Of a stretch of DNA of 8,667 bases, positions 1 to 7,063 are shown in pieces. Source of the DNA: an uncultured Lachnospiraceae bacterium (GTDB lineage: Bacteria > Bacillota > Clostridia > Lachnospirales > Lachnospiraceae). A program made the position numbers and the translations under genes. Under the pieces are notes generated by a model that was not told where the DNA came from, did not search any database, and was given only the letters and a program-made list of their open reading frames with translations. The stretch's first letter is position 1. Each line of letters begins with the position of its first letter. The stretch spans positions 1-8,667 of the forward strand of contig CACZQU010000093.1 of assembly GCA_902783305.1 (NCBI GenBank), read 5' to 3'.

Positions 1-31
1 CCGCTTCATTGATCTGATCCGTCATGTTCAT
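1..31 (-). CDS. argD: Start of a gene following argB, probably acetylornithine aminotransferase (partial)
   Basis: Only ten codons are inside the window (MNMTDQINEA), so the protein cannot be identified from its own sequence. The ATG at 31-29 has an AGGTGA ribosome binding site (43-38) six bases upstream. A second in-frame ATG at 25-23 lies twelve bases from that site and is less likely to be the start. The gene lies 55 bases downstream of argB on the same strand, with no terminator between them. The argC-argJ-argB-argD order is widespread in Firmicutes, so argD, the pyridoxal-phosphate enzyme converting N-acetylglutamate semialdehyde to N-acetylornithine, is the natural inference. The call rests on position only; argF or carA are less likely alternatives. 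Confidence 0.55.
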   Translation of the reverse strand, partial: MNMTDQINEA

Positions 32-86
32 TCTTTGTCACCTCAGCCCTTCTTGTAAATCATCTCGTATGTAAGGCTTCCGGGGA

Positions 87-953
87 TCAGCGGACAATCG
101 CCGTGCCGATTCCTTTGTTGGTAAAAATCTCCAGAAGCAGGCTGTGAGGAATCCTGCCATCCAGAATGTGCACGCGGTCCACTCCGTTTTCGATCGCGTC
201 TATGCAGTTCTGAAGCTTCGGGATCATCCCTCCGCCCACATACCCCTCTCCGATCAGGCTGCGGGCTGTGCTGACAGGGAGCTCTGAGATCAGACTGGAG
301 GGATCATCCTTGTCTCTGTACACCCCTTCAATGTCGGACAGAAAGGCAAGCTTTTCCGCATGGAGCGCCTGGGCGATCGCACAGGCCGCATCGTCCGCAT
401 TGATATTGAAGCTGGCAAAGGATTCATCGATACCGACAGGATAGACAATCGGGAGAAAATCCTTTTCCAGAAGATCCTGGAGAATCTTTGGGTCTACCTT
501 CACCACTTCACCGACAAAACCGATATCCTCTCCTCCGCTTCCCAGCTTTCTGCGGCATTTCAGAAGTCCTCCGTCCTTTCCGCACACCCCCGCAGCTTTA
601 ACCCCCAGGGACTCCACATGGGTGACCAGTTCCTTATTGACCCTGGCAAGGACCATTTCCGCGATTTCCATCGTTTCCGCATCGGTTACGCGCAGTCCTC
701 CCACAAAGCGGGGAACCATTCCCACCTTCGCCACCCAGCGGCTGATCTCCTTTCCTCCGCCATGGACAATAACCGGCTTGAAGCCTACCAGCTTCAGAAG
801 AACAGCATCCTTAATCACATTTGCCTTCAGCGTTTCATCCAGCATGGCGCTTCCGCCGTATTTGATCACGACAATTTTGCGGTTAAAGCGCTGAATATAA
901 GGCAGAGCTTCAATCAGAACCTCCGCCTTGTCCAGATATTTCTGATTTACCAT
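87..953 (-). CDS. argB: N-acetylglutamate kinase, arginine-sensitive type
   Basis: ArgB phosphorylates N-acetylglutamate with ATP, the second step of arginine synthesis in the cytoplasm. It belongs to the amino acid kinase family. With the start chosen here it has 288 residues. Visible motifs are the phosphate-binding IKYGGSAM (catalytic Lys31), the glycine loop VHGGGKEIS (63-71), FNINADDAA (182-190, Asp187), SDIEGVYRD (206-214) and GGGMIPKL (240-247, Lys246). The N-terminal segment ending in EALPYIQRF (15-23) matches the extra helix of hexameric, arginine-inhibited kinases and is absent from the short E. coli type. The C-terminal [17 protein letters not shown] block also fits that class. The ATG at 953 is preferred because AGGAGG (968-963) lies nine bases upstream. 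A GTG two codons earlier (959) would leave only three bases. The ribosome binding site overlaps the argJ stop codon, which suggests coupled translation. Confidence 0.97.
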   Translation of the reverse strand: MVNQKYLDKAEVLIEALPYIQRFNRKIVVIKYGGSAMLDETLKANVIKDAVLLKLVGFKPVIVHGGGKEISRWVAKVGMVPRFVGGLRVTDAETMEIAEMVLARVNKELVTHVESLGVKAAGVCGKDGGLLKCRRKLGSGGEDIGFVGEVVKVDPKILQDLLEKDFLPIVYPVGIDESFASFNINADDAACAIAQALHAEKLAFLSDIEGVYRDKDDPSSLISELPVSTARSLIGEGYVGGGMIPKLQNCIDAIENGVDRVHILDGRIPHSLLLEIFTNKGIGTAIVR

Positions 954-967
954 TTTCACAAACCTCC

Positions 968-2191
968 TCAGGACCGGTAGTCCGCATTGATTCTGACGTA
1001 ATCATAGGTCAGATCGCAGCCCCAGGCTACGGCTTGCCCGTCTCCGCCGTGCAGATCCGCTTCCACTCTCACCTCATCCTCAGACAGAATTCTGGAAGCT
1101 TCTTCCTCCGAATACCCTGCATCCATGCCGTTTTCCACTATTTTCAGCCTTCCTGCCCTGCTTTCAAAATAGATATCAGTCTTTTCCGGGTCGAAGTCCA
1201 CTCCCGCGTATCCCAGTGCGCACAGAATTCTTCCCCAGTTCGGATCATGCCCGTAAACCGCCGCTTTCGTCAGTGAAGAAGACACCACGGATTTTGCCAG
1301 AGTGACGGCATCCTGATGGGTTCCGGCACCCTTCACCATCACTTCCAGAAGAGCGGTAGCTCCCTCTCCGTCTCCCGCGATTTTTCTGGCCAGCACGGTA
1401 TTGACCTCACGCAGGGCTTCCACAAACCGGTCATAGTCTTCTCCATGCTCCGTAATTTCTCTGGTTCCCGCCATCTGGCTGGCCAGAAGCAGAACCGTAT
1501 CGTTTGTCGAAGTATCTCCATCCACGGATACCATATTGTAGGTATCCTTCACGACATCAGACAAAGCCTCCTGCAGCATTTCCCGGGAAATTACCGCGTC
1601 TGTCGTCACAAAGGCCAGCATCGTACACATATTGGGATGGATCATTCCGGATCCCTTGCACATGCCTCCGATGGTAACCGTTTTTCCTCCCAGTTCAATA
1701 CTTACCGCAGCTTCCTTGCTCACCGTATCCGTCGTCATGATCGCCTTCGCCGCCTGGCTTCCGGCTTCAGGGGAATCCGCGAGAAGTCCGGCCAGCTTCC
1801 GGGTTCCCTCACAGATCCTCTCCACCGGCAGCTGCATTCCGATGACCCCTGTAGAGGCCGTCAGAACATACTCCTCATTGATCCCAAGCTCCCCTGCCGC
1901 TGCCCGCGCGGTCTGCCTGCAGCAGTCCATACCTTCCTCTCCGGTACAGGCATTGGCAATTCCGCTGTTGCAGACGACGGCCTGTGCCATACCCACGTCA
2001 TAAACGATATGCTGATCCCATCTGACCGGAGCCGCCTTGACGACATTTGTCGTAAAGGTTCCCGCCACCCGGCAGGGCCGTTCACAGGCAATCATCGCCA
2101 TGTCGCTGCGTCCCTGATATTTGATTCCCGCTGCCGTGCCAGCTGCCCGAAAGCCTTTCGCCGCTGTCACGCCTCCATCAATTCTCATCAT
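968..2191 (-). CDS. argJ: Glutamate N-acetyltransferase / ornithine acetyltransferase
   Basis: ArgJ moves the acetyl group from N-acetylornithine to glutamate, closing the acetyl cycle. Many homologues also make acetylglutamate from acetyl-CoA, and sequence alone does not show whether this one does. At 407 residues it has normal family length. The precursor cleaves itself between Ala278 and Thr279 in [10 protein letters not shown], and Thr279 becomes the N-terminal nucleophile of the beta chain. Thr114-Gly115 in TASTGVIG fit the oxyanion hole. Other family blocks are [10 protein letters not shown] (179-188), VDGDTSTND (223-231), HDPNWGRIL and the C-terminal INADYRS. The ATG at 2191 has AGGA six bases upstream (2201-2198). 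The next codon is also ATG and cannot be excluded as the start. The gene lies between argC (121-base gap) and argB (8 bases to the upstream GTG of argB, 14 to its preferred ATG). No separate argA is in the window. Confidence 0.97.
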   Translation of the reverse strand: MMRIDGGVTAAKGFRAAGTAAGIKYQGRSDMAMIACERPCRVAGTFTTNVVKAAPVRWDQHIVYDVGMAQAVVCNSGIANACTGEEGMDCCRQTARAAAGELGINEEYVLTASTGVIGMQLPVERICEGTRKLAGLLADSPEAGSQAAKAIMTTDTVSKEAAVSIELGGKTVTIGGMCKGSGMIHPNMCTMLAFVTTDAVISREMLQEALSDVVKDTYNMVSVDGDTSTNDTVLLLASQMAGTREITEHGEDYDRFVEALREVNTVLARKIAGDGEGATALLEVMVKGAGTHQDAVTLAKSVVSSSLTKAAVYGHDPNWGRILCALGYAGVDFDPEKTDIYFESRAGRLKIVENGMDAGYSEEEASRILSEDEVRVEADLHGGDGQAVAWGCDLTYDYVRINADYRS

Positions 2192-2232
2192 TTTTTATCC
2201 TCTCCTCATCTATGGCTCCGGGATCCGGGGGC

Positions 2233-2307
2233 TCAAAGCGCCAGGCAATCCTCACGAGTCATTCTGCACGATAATCGTTGCTGTTCCATTTTCACATAAA
2301 AAGGCAT
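2233..2307 (-). other. 24-codon ORF in the argC-argJ gap (doubtful)
   Basis: An open frame of 24 codons (MPFYVKMEQQ, continuing to a TGA) begins five bases after the argC stop and fills much of the 121-base gap before argJ. No convincing ribosome binding site precedes its ATG. It matches nothing I recognise, although an RMTREDCLAL-like stretch vaguely recalls the start of GNAT acetyltransferases. It may be chance, a leader peptide or a remnant. No promoter or terminator was recognised in the gap, so argC and argJ are probably co-transcribed. Confidence 0.15.
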
Positions 2308-2312
2308 CCGGC

Positions 2313-3353
2313 TCATGGAAACATCGGAGCCATGCGCAGCCCTTCCCATTCCTGAAGGCCGAACATCAGATTCATGTTCTGCACAGCCTGTCCTGCAGCT
2401 CCCTTCACCAGGTTGTCAAGAGCGCCCATCATGATTACCCGGTTGGTGCGGGAATCAACAACCGCATTGACATCAACGTAATTGCTGCCCTCAACCCACT
2501 TCGTCTGGGGACAGATTCCTTCGGGCAATACCCGGACAAAGGTCTCCTTATCATAGTATTTCCCGTATGCCTCCCGGATCTGCTCCGCCCTCACTCCTTC
2601 CTTCAAAGAAGCGTAGGCCGTCACCAAAATCCCCCTGTTCATCGGAGCCAGATGTGGTGTAAAGGAAATCCTCACCTTCCTCCCGCAGGCGTATCCGATC
2701 TGATCCTCAATTTCCGGTGTATGACGGTGCGAAGCAACCCCGTAGGCCTTCATGCTTTCATTGACCTCGCAGTACAGATTGTCTGTTTTTGCCCCTCTTC
2801 CCGCTCCCGTCACTCCGGATTTTGCGTCAATGATGATGGTGTCAGGGTCAATCAGACCCTCCTTCACAAGAGGATAAACGGCAAGTGTGGAACAGGTCGG
2901 ATAACAGCCCGGATTCGCTACCAGCCGCGCCTGGCGGATCTGCTCCCGGTTGATCTCACAAAGGCCGTATACCGCTTCGTCTACAAGCTCCGGAGCCTGA
3001 TGCACGATACCATACCATCTCTCATATTCACGGATGTCCTTGATCCGGAAATCAGCGCTCAGGTCGATCACCCTTGCTTTGGATAAAATATCTTTGTTTA
3101 TTCTGGATGCGCAATAGCCCTGAGGCGTCGCCGTGAAGATCACATCTGCTTCCTCAGCCAGAAGCTCCATATCCTCCTCCTGACACTCCAGATCCGTCAA
3201 TGCGCGGTAATTCTGATAAATACCGGCATATGCCTCTCCGGCATAGCTTCTGGAGCACAGGCGTACCAGCTCCACGTCTTTTCTGTTGATCAGCAAGCGT
3301 ACGATCTCATTACCGGCATAACCAGTTGCCCCTACAATCCCGGCTTTTATCAT
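2313..3353 (-). CDS. argC: N-acetyl-gamma-glutamyl-phosphate reductase
   Basis: ArgC reduces N-acetylglutamyl phosphate with NADPH to the semialdehyde, the third step of arginine synthesis. The protein has 346 residues. It starts with a Rossmann nucleotide-binding loop, GIVGATGYAG (5-14). The catalytic cysteine is Cys150 in ANPGCYPT, and the conserved histidine lies in SHRHTPEIED (208-217, His209 or His211). SGVTGAGRG (179-187) and the C-terminal NMNLMFGL are further family signatures. The ATG at 3353 is chosen over an in-frame ATG twelve codons upstream (3389) because GGAGGA (3366-3361) lies seven bases before it and the protein then begins directly at the Rossmann strand. It is the first gene of the minus-strand arginine operon, behind a leader of about 134 nt. 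Confidence 0.97.
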   Translation of the reverse strand: MIKAGIVGATGYAGNEIVRLLINRKDVELVRLCSRSYAGEAYAGIYQNYRALTDLECQEEDMELLAEEADVIFTATPQGYCASRINKDILSKARVIDLSADFRIKDIREYERWYGIVHQAPELVDEAVYGLCEINREQIRQARLVANPGCYPTCSTLAVYPLVKEGLIDPDTIIIDAKSGVTGAGRGAKTDNLYCEVNESMKAYGVASHRHTPEIEDQIGYACGRKVRISFTPHLAPMNRGILVTAYASLKEGVRAEQIREAYGKYYDKETFVRVLPEGICPQTKWVEGSNYVDVNAVVDSRTNRVIMMGALDNLVKGAAGQAVQNMNLMFGLQEWEGLRMAPMFP

Positions 3354-3493
3354 TTTTCTTTCCTCCAAAGCTGAATTCTGGTGTTTCATGGTTCACCGTT
3401 TCCAGGCTCAGCAGTCCTCATTTCCTGCTTCACCGTTACCGGATTTTATTCAGGAACCGTGTACAGCTCCTGACTCATTCTTCATAGACAAAG

Positions 3494-3522
3494 ATTATAC
3501 ATCCATTCTGCATAATATGCAA
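3494..3522 (-). promoter_or_regulatory. Putative sigma-A promoter of argCJBD
   Basis: A perfect -10 hexamer TATAAT reads on the minus strand at 3499-3494. Seventeen bases upstream is TTGCAT (3522-3517), a weak -35 that keeps only the TTG. Transcription would start near 3487, giving a leader of about 134 nt. The first ARG-box-like palindrome covers nearly all of this -35 and part of the spacer, so a bound repressor would block polymerase directly. The weak -35 makes the exact promoter less certain than the -10. Confidence 0.6.
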
Positions 3523-3544
3523 CAAAAATGCATAATTATGCATC
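3507..3544. promoter_or_regulatory. Two ARG-box-like operators (ArgR/AhrC)
   Basis: Box 1 is TGCATAATATGCA (3509-3521), a dyad with one unpaired centre base. Box 2 is ATGCATAATTATGCAT (3528-3543), a perfect 16-base palindrome. Box 2 follows the E. coli ARG box layout TGAAT-wwww-ATTCA with one symmetric change, C for the third base of each arm. The centres are 20.5 bases apart, close to the 21 expected for two 18-base boxes spaced by 3 bases under one ArgR hexamer. Their place between divergent arginine genes supports the assignment. That the binder is ArgR/AhrC is inference; no regulator gene is in the window. Confidence 0.75.
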
Positions 3545-3553
3545 ATTTGGTGG

Positions 3554-3582
3554 TTGAAAAACTCTCCTGAATGTTGTATATT
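3554..3582 (+). promoter_or_regulatory. Sigma-A promoter of argG
   Basis: TTGAAA (3554-3559), a 17-base spacer and TATATT (3577-3582) match sigma-A consensus at five of six bases in each hexamer. Transcription should begin near 3589. The nearer ARG-box-like palindrome ends eleven bases upstream of the -35, so it does not overlap the promoter core. A lone TGAAT half-site (3568-3572) lies in the spacer. Confidence 0.75.
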
Positions 3583-3588
3583 AACGGA

Positions 3589-3711
3589 TATCTGTGCAGG
3601 AATCAAGGTCTCCCGCAAAAAAATTTCAATTCATTCCTGCGAAATACCAGCTGCTGTCCGGGTGAAGAGCGGGTGCAGGCAGCAGCAATTACCGCAAGGA
3701 GGATACCCCTA
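3589..3711 (+). promoter_or_regulatory. Structured 5' leader of argG mRNA
   Basis: The leader of about 123 nt has a perfect 8-base-pair stem, GCAGGAAT (3596-3603) with ATTCCTGC (3633-3640). A second 7-base-pair stem is GCTGCTG (3650-3656) with CAGCAGC (3680-3686). GTGCAGG occurs twice (3594-3600, 3673-3679), so the second copy could compete for CCTGC in stem 1. GCGG at 3669-3672 can pair with CCGC (3692-3695) beside the ribosome binding site AAGGAGG (3696-3702). No T tract follows either stem, so any control would act on translation or RNA stability rather than by termination. It fits no riboswitch class that I recognise. Confidence 0.45.
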
Positions 3712-4938
3712 ATGAAAGAAAAAGTCGTACTAGCTTATTCAGGCGGTCTGGATACCACCACACTGATCCCCTGGCTGAAAGAAAATTTTGATTATGATGT
3801 GGTCTGCTGCTGTATCAACTGCGGTCAGGGCAATGAACTGGACGGACTGGAAGAAAGAGCCAGGCTTTCCGGAGCTGTTAAGCTCTATATTGAAGACGTC
3901 ATCGATGAATTCTGCGATGATTTTATCATGCCATGTGTACAGGCTGGCGCGGTTTACGAACACAAATACCTGCTGGGAACCTCCATGGCCCGTCCTCTCA
4001 TTGCGAAGCGTCTCGTGGAGATCGCCCGCAAGGAAGGCGCAACGGCCATCTGCCACGGTGCGACCGGTAAAGGAAATGATCAGATCCGATTCGAGCTCGG
4101 CATCAAAGCCCTCGCTCCCGACCTCAGAATCATTGCTCCCTGGAGGATGACCGATGTGTGGACAATGAAGTCCCGTGAGGATGAAATCGCCTACTGCGAG
4201 GCGCACGGGATTCATCTTCCCTTCGATGCCAGCCACAGCTACAGCAGGGACAGAAACCTCTGGCATATCAGCCATGAGGGGCTGGAGCTGGAGGATCCCT
4301 CCAAGGCTCCGAATTACGACGATATGCTTGTGCTGAGCGTAACGCCGGAAAAGGCTCCCGACGCTGAGACAGAGCTTACTCTTGCCTTCGAGAAGGGCAT
4401 CCCGGTCGCGCTCAACAATAAGCGTATGAAGGTGTCTGAGATTATCACCGAGCTGAACCGGGTCGGCGGCGAAAACGGAATCGGTATAGTAGATATCGTG
4501 GAAAACCGTGTGGTCGGCATGAAATCCAGAGGGGTGTATGAGACTCCTGGCGGAACAATCCTGATGGCTGCCCATGAGCAGCTTGAAGAGCTGGTTCTTG
4601 ACAGGGAAACCATGGAGATGAAGAAAAAGCTGGGCAGCCAGTTTGCCCAGGTCGTCTATGAAGGCAAATGGTTTACCCCCCTTCGGGAAGCCATTCAGGC
4701 TTTTGTCACCTCCACCCAGAAATATATCACCGGCGAAGCCCGTCTGAAGCTTTACAAGGGAAATATCATCAAGGCCGGCACCAGCTCCCCCTACAGCCTG
4801 TATAACGAGTCTCTTGCCTCCTTTACCACCGGCGACATGTATGACCATCACGATGCTGATAGTTTCATCACTCTGTTCGGCCTGCCGCTCAAGGTCCGCG
4901 CCATGAAGCTGGCAGAAGCAGAAAACAGGAAGCTTTGA
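3712..4938 (+). CDS. argG: Argininosuccinate synthase
   Basis: ArgG joins citrulline and aspartate using ATP to give argininosuccinate, the penultimate step of arginine synthesis. It has 408 residues, the usual length. The N-type ATP pyrophosphatase loop is AYSGGLDTT (8-16). [13 protein letters not shown] (115-127) and [14 protein letters not shown] (177-190) are the conserved substrate-binding blocks of the family. The ATG at 3712 has AAGGAGG nine bases upstream (3696-3702). The frame is open 47 codons further up, but that extension begins inside the predicted promoter and looks non-coding. The gene is transcribed away from argCJBD and is monocistronic: a strong hairpin terminator follows at once, and argH (argininosuccinate lyase), its frequent partner, is not downstream. 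Confidence 0.98.
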   Translation: MKEKVVLAYSGGLDTTTLIPWLKENFDYDVVCCCINCGQGNELDGLEERARLSGAVKLYIEDVIDEFCDDFIMPCVQAGAVYEHKYLLGTSMARPLIAKRLVEIARKEGATAICHGATGKGNDQIRFELGIKALAPDLRIIAPWRMTDVWTMKSREDEIAYCEAHGIHLPFDASHSYSRDRNLWHISHEGLELEDPSKAPNYDDMLVLSVTPEKAPDAETELTLAFEKGIPVALNNKRMKVSEIITELNRVGGENGIGIVDIVENRVVGMKSRGVYETPGGTILMAAHEQLEELVLDRETMEMKKKLGSQFAQVVYEGKWFTPLREAIQAFVTSTQKYITGEARLKLYKGNIIKAGTSSPYSLYNESLASFTTGDMYDHHDADSFITLFGLPLKVRAMKLAEAENRKL

Positions 4939-4944
4939 TGAGAT

Positions 4945-4985
4945 AAAAAAGCCCCCTGAATGCACCGCATTCAAGGGGGCTTTTT
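4945..4985. terminator. Bidirectional terminator between argG and the mutase gene
   Basis: A 13-base-pair stem with one bulged A (4951-4963 with 4967-4980) and a 3-base loop starts with six G+C pairs. It is flanked by six A on the left (4945-4950) and five T on the right (4981-4985). It therefore gives a hairpin plus U tract in both RNAs and can stop argG from the left and the convergent mutase gene from the right. It begins seven bases after the argG stop codon. Confidence 0.92.
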
Positions 4986-5110
4986 CTGTATTTCAGTAAA
5001 GCACATTGCCAATAATGACGCTCACGGCAGCACACCGCTTATGCGGCGTACAGCCGGCGCAGGTAAACGAATAAAATACAGGCTTTATCTTCCTTTACCA
5101 TATCCTCCCG

Positions 5111-6802
5111 TCATTTCACCTTCGCAATCAGATCGTCCACCGCACTCTTCATATCCTGAACCGCTTTTGCGGAAGCTCCTGCCTGATCAGCGACGGCATA
5201 ATAATAAAATTTGATCTTCGGCTCGGTGCCGGAGGGTCTCATGGCAAACCAGGTTCCATCATCCAGGTCATACCGAAGGACATTGGAAGCCGGAATATCC
5301 TCATATCCATGAAGATAATCCGTTACCTTCCTGACCGTAAACGGACCGAACTGCTGCGGCTTTCCCTCACGGAACGCATCCATAATCCTTCCGATCAGAG
5401 CCGCTCCTTCCGCTCCCTCTCTCACCAGAGACACCTGAGCTTCACTGAAATATCCGTATTTCTGATACAGCGCTTCCAGCGCATCCTTCAGGCTCATGCC
5501 CTTTTTCCTGTAGTATGCCGCCATCTCGCTGACCAGCAGCGCGCAGCATACTCCGTCCTTATCCCGTACGGCTTCCCCGGGAGCGCAGCCTATACTCTCC
5601 TCATAACCGAAGAAGTACTGATAGCCTTCTTTCTCGATCTGAGGAATCCTGCCGCAGATGTTCTTAAAACCGGTCAGTGCTTCAAAAACATCAATCCCAT
5701 AGCTTCTGGCTATAGCTGCTCCCATATCTCCGGTCACAATGGACTTGATCAGCGCAGATCTGGACGGAAGCTTCCCTGACTCCTTCCATCCCTGAGCCAT
5801 ATAGGCGATCAGCATCGCGCCGGTCTGATTGCCGTTCAGGAAATGATACTCTCCGTCATCCCACAGCACCTCAATCGCCATGCGGTCGCTGTCCGGATCA
5901 GTGGCGATAAGAACCTCCGCGCCTACCTCCTTGCCGAGCTTCTCCGCCAGAGCAAAGCCCTGGGGATCCTCAGGGTTGGGATAACCGACGGTAGTAAACT
6001 CCGGATCCGGCTTCTCCTGCTCCGGAACAATATGGAAATTGGTATAGCCCATCTCCTTCATCACCTGACGGACCGGTACCGATCCTGCGCCGTTCAGCGG
6101 CGTATATACAATGCAGACCGACTGATCCAGCTCATCGCGGCTGTGCTGGCTCATCCCCTCCACATAATCCAGATATTCTCTGTCCATCTCCTCGCCGATC
6201 ATCACGACAAGCCCTTTTTCCCTCGCCTCGTCCAAAGGCATCTGCTTAAAGGTGTCGAAGAAATCCAGCTTCTGGATTTCGCTCAGCATCCCGTCGGAGA
6301 CCTCCCCGGATATCTGGGCGCCGTCCGACCAGTAAACCTTATATCCATTATACTGCTTCGGATTATGGCTGGCTGTCATATTCACGCCGGAAATACAGCC
6401 CAGCTTCCGGATGGCAAAGGACAGCTCCGGGGTCGGACGAAGCTCCGGAAACAGATAGGTCCGGATCCCGTTTCCGGCCATAATGGCCGCCACCAGCTCT
6501 GAAAACTCCTGTGAATGATAACGGCAGTCATAGGCGATCGCCAGTCCCTTCATCGGATCTGCTCCGGATTTCAGGATATAATTCGCAATACCCTGAGTCG
6601 CGCGACCGACGGTGAGCACATTCATGCGGTTGGTTCCGGCACCGCAGATTCCCCGAAGGCCGGCTGTACCAAAAACGATCTCCTGGTAGAATCTTTCGTT
6701 TATTTCCTTCTCATCGCCCTCAATTGCCTTCAGCTCCTCATATAAAGGATCATCCTGAGGAAGCTTCTGCATCCATTCTTTGTATCTTTCTTTTGCACCC
6801 AT
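5111..6802 (-). CDS. pgcA: Phospho-sugar mutase (alpha-phosphoglucomutase, PgcA/PGM2-like)
   Basis: This alpha-D-phosphohexomutase family enzyme probably interconverts glucose-6-phosphate and glucose-1-phosphate, the feed for UDP-glucose, glycogen and envelope glycans. Its 563 residues show the four family domains in order. FGTAGLRG (44-51) is the start of domain 1. TASHNP (143-148) holds the phosphoserine Ser145. DPDSDR (302-307) is the magnesium loop. GYEESIG (399-405) is the sugar-binding loop, and RPSGTEPK (522-529) is the phosphate-binding loop of domain 4. All key residues are present. The length and GYEES loop resemble Bacillus PgcA and eukaryotic PGM2 rather than phosphoglucosamine mutase GlmM. 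Phosphomannose or phosphopentose activity cannot be excluded from sequence. The ATG at 6802 has AGGA nine bases upstream (6815-6812). It is a single-gene unit convergent with argG. Confidence 0.92.
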   Translation of the reverse strand: MGAKERYKEWMQKLPQDDPLYEELKAIEGDEKEINERFYQEIVFGTAGLRGICGAGTNRMNVLTVGRATQGIANYILKSGADPMKGLAIAYDCRYHSQEFSELVAAIMAGNGIRTYLFPELRPTPELSFAIRKLGCISGVNMTASHNPKQYNGYKVYWSDGAQISGEVSDGMLSEIQKLDFFDTFKQMPLDEAREKGLVVMIGEEMDREYLDYVEGMSQHSRDELDQSVCIVYTPLNGAGSVPVRQVMKEMGYTNFHIVPEQEKPDPEFTTVGYPNPEDPQGFALAEKLGKEVGAEVLIATDPDSDRMAIEVLWDDGEYHFLNGNQTGAMLIAYMAQGWKESGKLPSRSALIKSIVTGDMGAAIARSYGIDVFEALTGFKNICGRIPQIEKEGYQYFFGYEESIGCAPGEAVRDKDGVCCALLVSEMAAYYRKKGMSLKDALEALYQKYGYFSEAQVSLVREGAEGAALIGRIMDAFREGKPQQFGPFTVRKVTDYLHGYEDIPASNVLRYDLDDGTWFAMRPSGTEPKIKFYYYAVADQAGASAKAVQDMKSAVDDLIAKVK

Positions 6803-6867
6803 TCTGACTCATCCTTTCTTTTTCATGCTGTTCAGGCACCGGCCATCCTTCAAAATCTTGTCGCTGT

Positions 6868-6926
6868 TCCGTCTGGCTGACGGACCTGCTACTGAATATT
6901 GTATGTCATATACCGGCAAAAGTCAA
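6868..6926 (-). promoter_or_regulatory. Sigma-A promoter and 5' hairpin of the mutase gene
   Basis: On the minus strand, TTGACT (6926-6921), a 17-base spacer and TACAAT (6903-6898) each match sigma-A consensus at five of six bases. The predicted start is near 6891, about 89 bases before the ATG. Close to that 5' end is a perfect 6-base-pair hairpin, TCCGTC (6868-6873) with GACGGA (6879-6884) and a 5-base loop. It may protect the mRNA end; that role is inference. Confidence 0.7.
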
Positions 6927-6971
6927 ACGGGGAAACAAGGTATTTTTGGTAGAAAAGCACAAAAAGAAACT

Positions 6972-7023
6972 ATTCACAGATTAACCGTAAAGCCAAGCGC
7001 GGGCGGATAGTCAGACTGTGAAT
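6972..7023. repeat. Inverted repeat ATTCACAG / CTGTGAAT
   Basis: A perfect 8-base inverted repeat (6972-6979 and 7016-7023) encloses 36 bases. The right arm also forms part of a second, shorter dyad, TGTGA-7-TCACA (7017-7033). In minus-strand RNA the large repeat would be a long-loop hairpin followed by a loosely T-rich stretch. No protein-binding site or RNA class is recognised with confidence. Confidence 0.5.
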
Positions 7024-7063
7024 TGTAATCACAAAAAGCCATTGTTCACTGAATATGGTAACC

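Larger units (their letters stand above)
3354..3711. promoter_or_regulatory. Divergent argC/argG regulatory spacer
   Basis: This 358-base stretch has no believable gene. From the argC side it holds the argC leader (3354 to about 3487), the argC -10 (3499-3494), two ARG-box-like palindromes (3509-3521 and 3528-3543), the argG promoter (3554-3582) and the argG leader (about 3589-3711). Frames that stay open here are an in-frame extension of argG starting at 3571, inside the predicted promoter, and a 12-codon extension of argC. Neither has a supporting ribosome binding site. Confidence 0.85.

Noticed and set aside
2214..2234. GC-rich hairpin around GGATCC before argJ
   Set aside because: Pairing on the transcribed minus strand is broken by mismatches, and no T tract follows, so it is not a terminator.
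3669..3695. GGGTG...ACCGC in the argG leader as a T-box
   Set aside because: The conserved T-box core is interrupted by 16 bases, and the leader is too short for a usual stem I with a specifier loop.
3571..3711. 47-codon in-frame extension of argG
   Set aside because: It begins inside the predicted promoter spacer, lacks a ribosome binding site, and homologous proteins begin at the [11 protein letters not shown] region. The internal ATG at 3712 has a strong site.
4957..4973. TGAAT and ATTCA arms in the argG terminator, resembling an ARG box
   Set aside because: The arms are seven bases apart instead of four and are fully explained as part of the terminator stem downstream of the gene.
3739..4974. 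411-codon minus-strand frame opposite argG and other long antisense frames
   Set aside because: They mirror well-identified genes, lack recognisable domains and are typical shadow frames in balanced-GC coding sequence.
5035..5046. CCGC-TTAT-GCGG hairpin downstream of the mutase gene
   Set aside because: Only four base pairs and no T tract in either direction. The nearby bidirectional terminator already accounts for transcript ends.
5039..5101. 20-codon minus-strand frame after the mutase stop
   Set aside because: GGAGG lies only two bases before its ATG, the peptide is not recognisable, and it sits in the short 3' region between the stop and the terminator.
7017..7033. CRP or Rex operator from TGTGA...TCACA
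   Set aside because: The spacer is seven bases, where CRP needs six, and the extended form is one base too long for Rex. It is kept only as an unassigned dyad.
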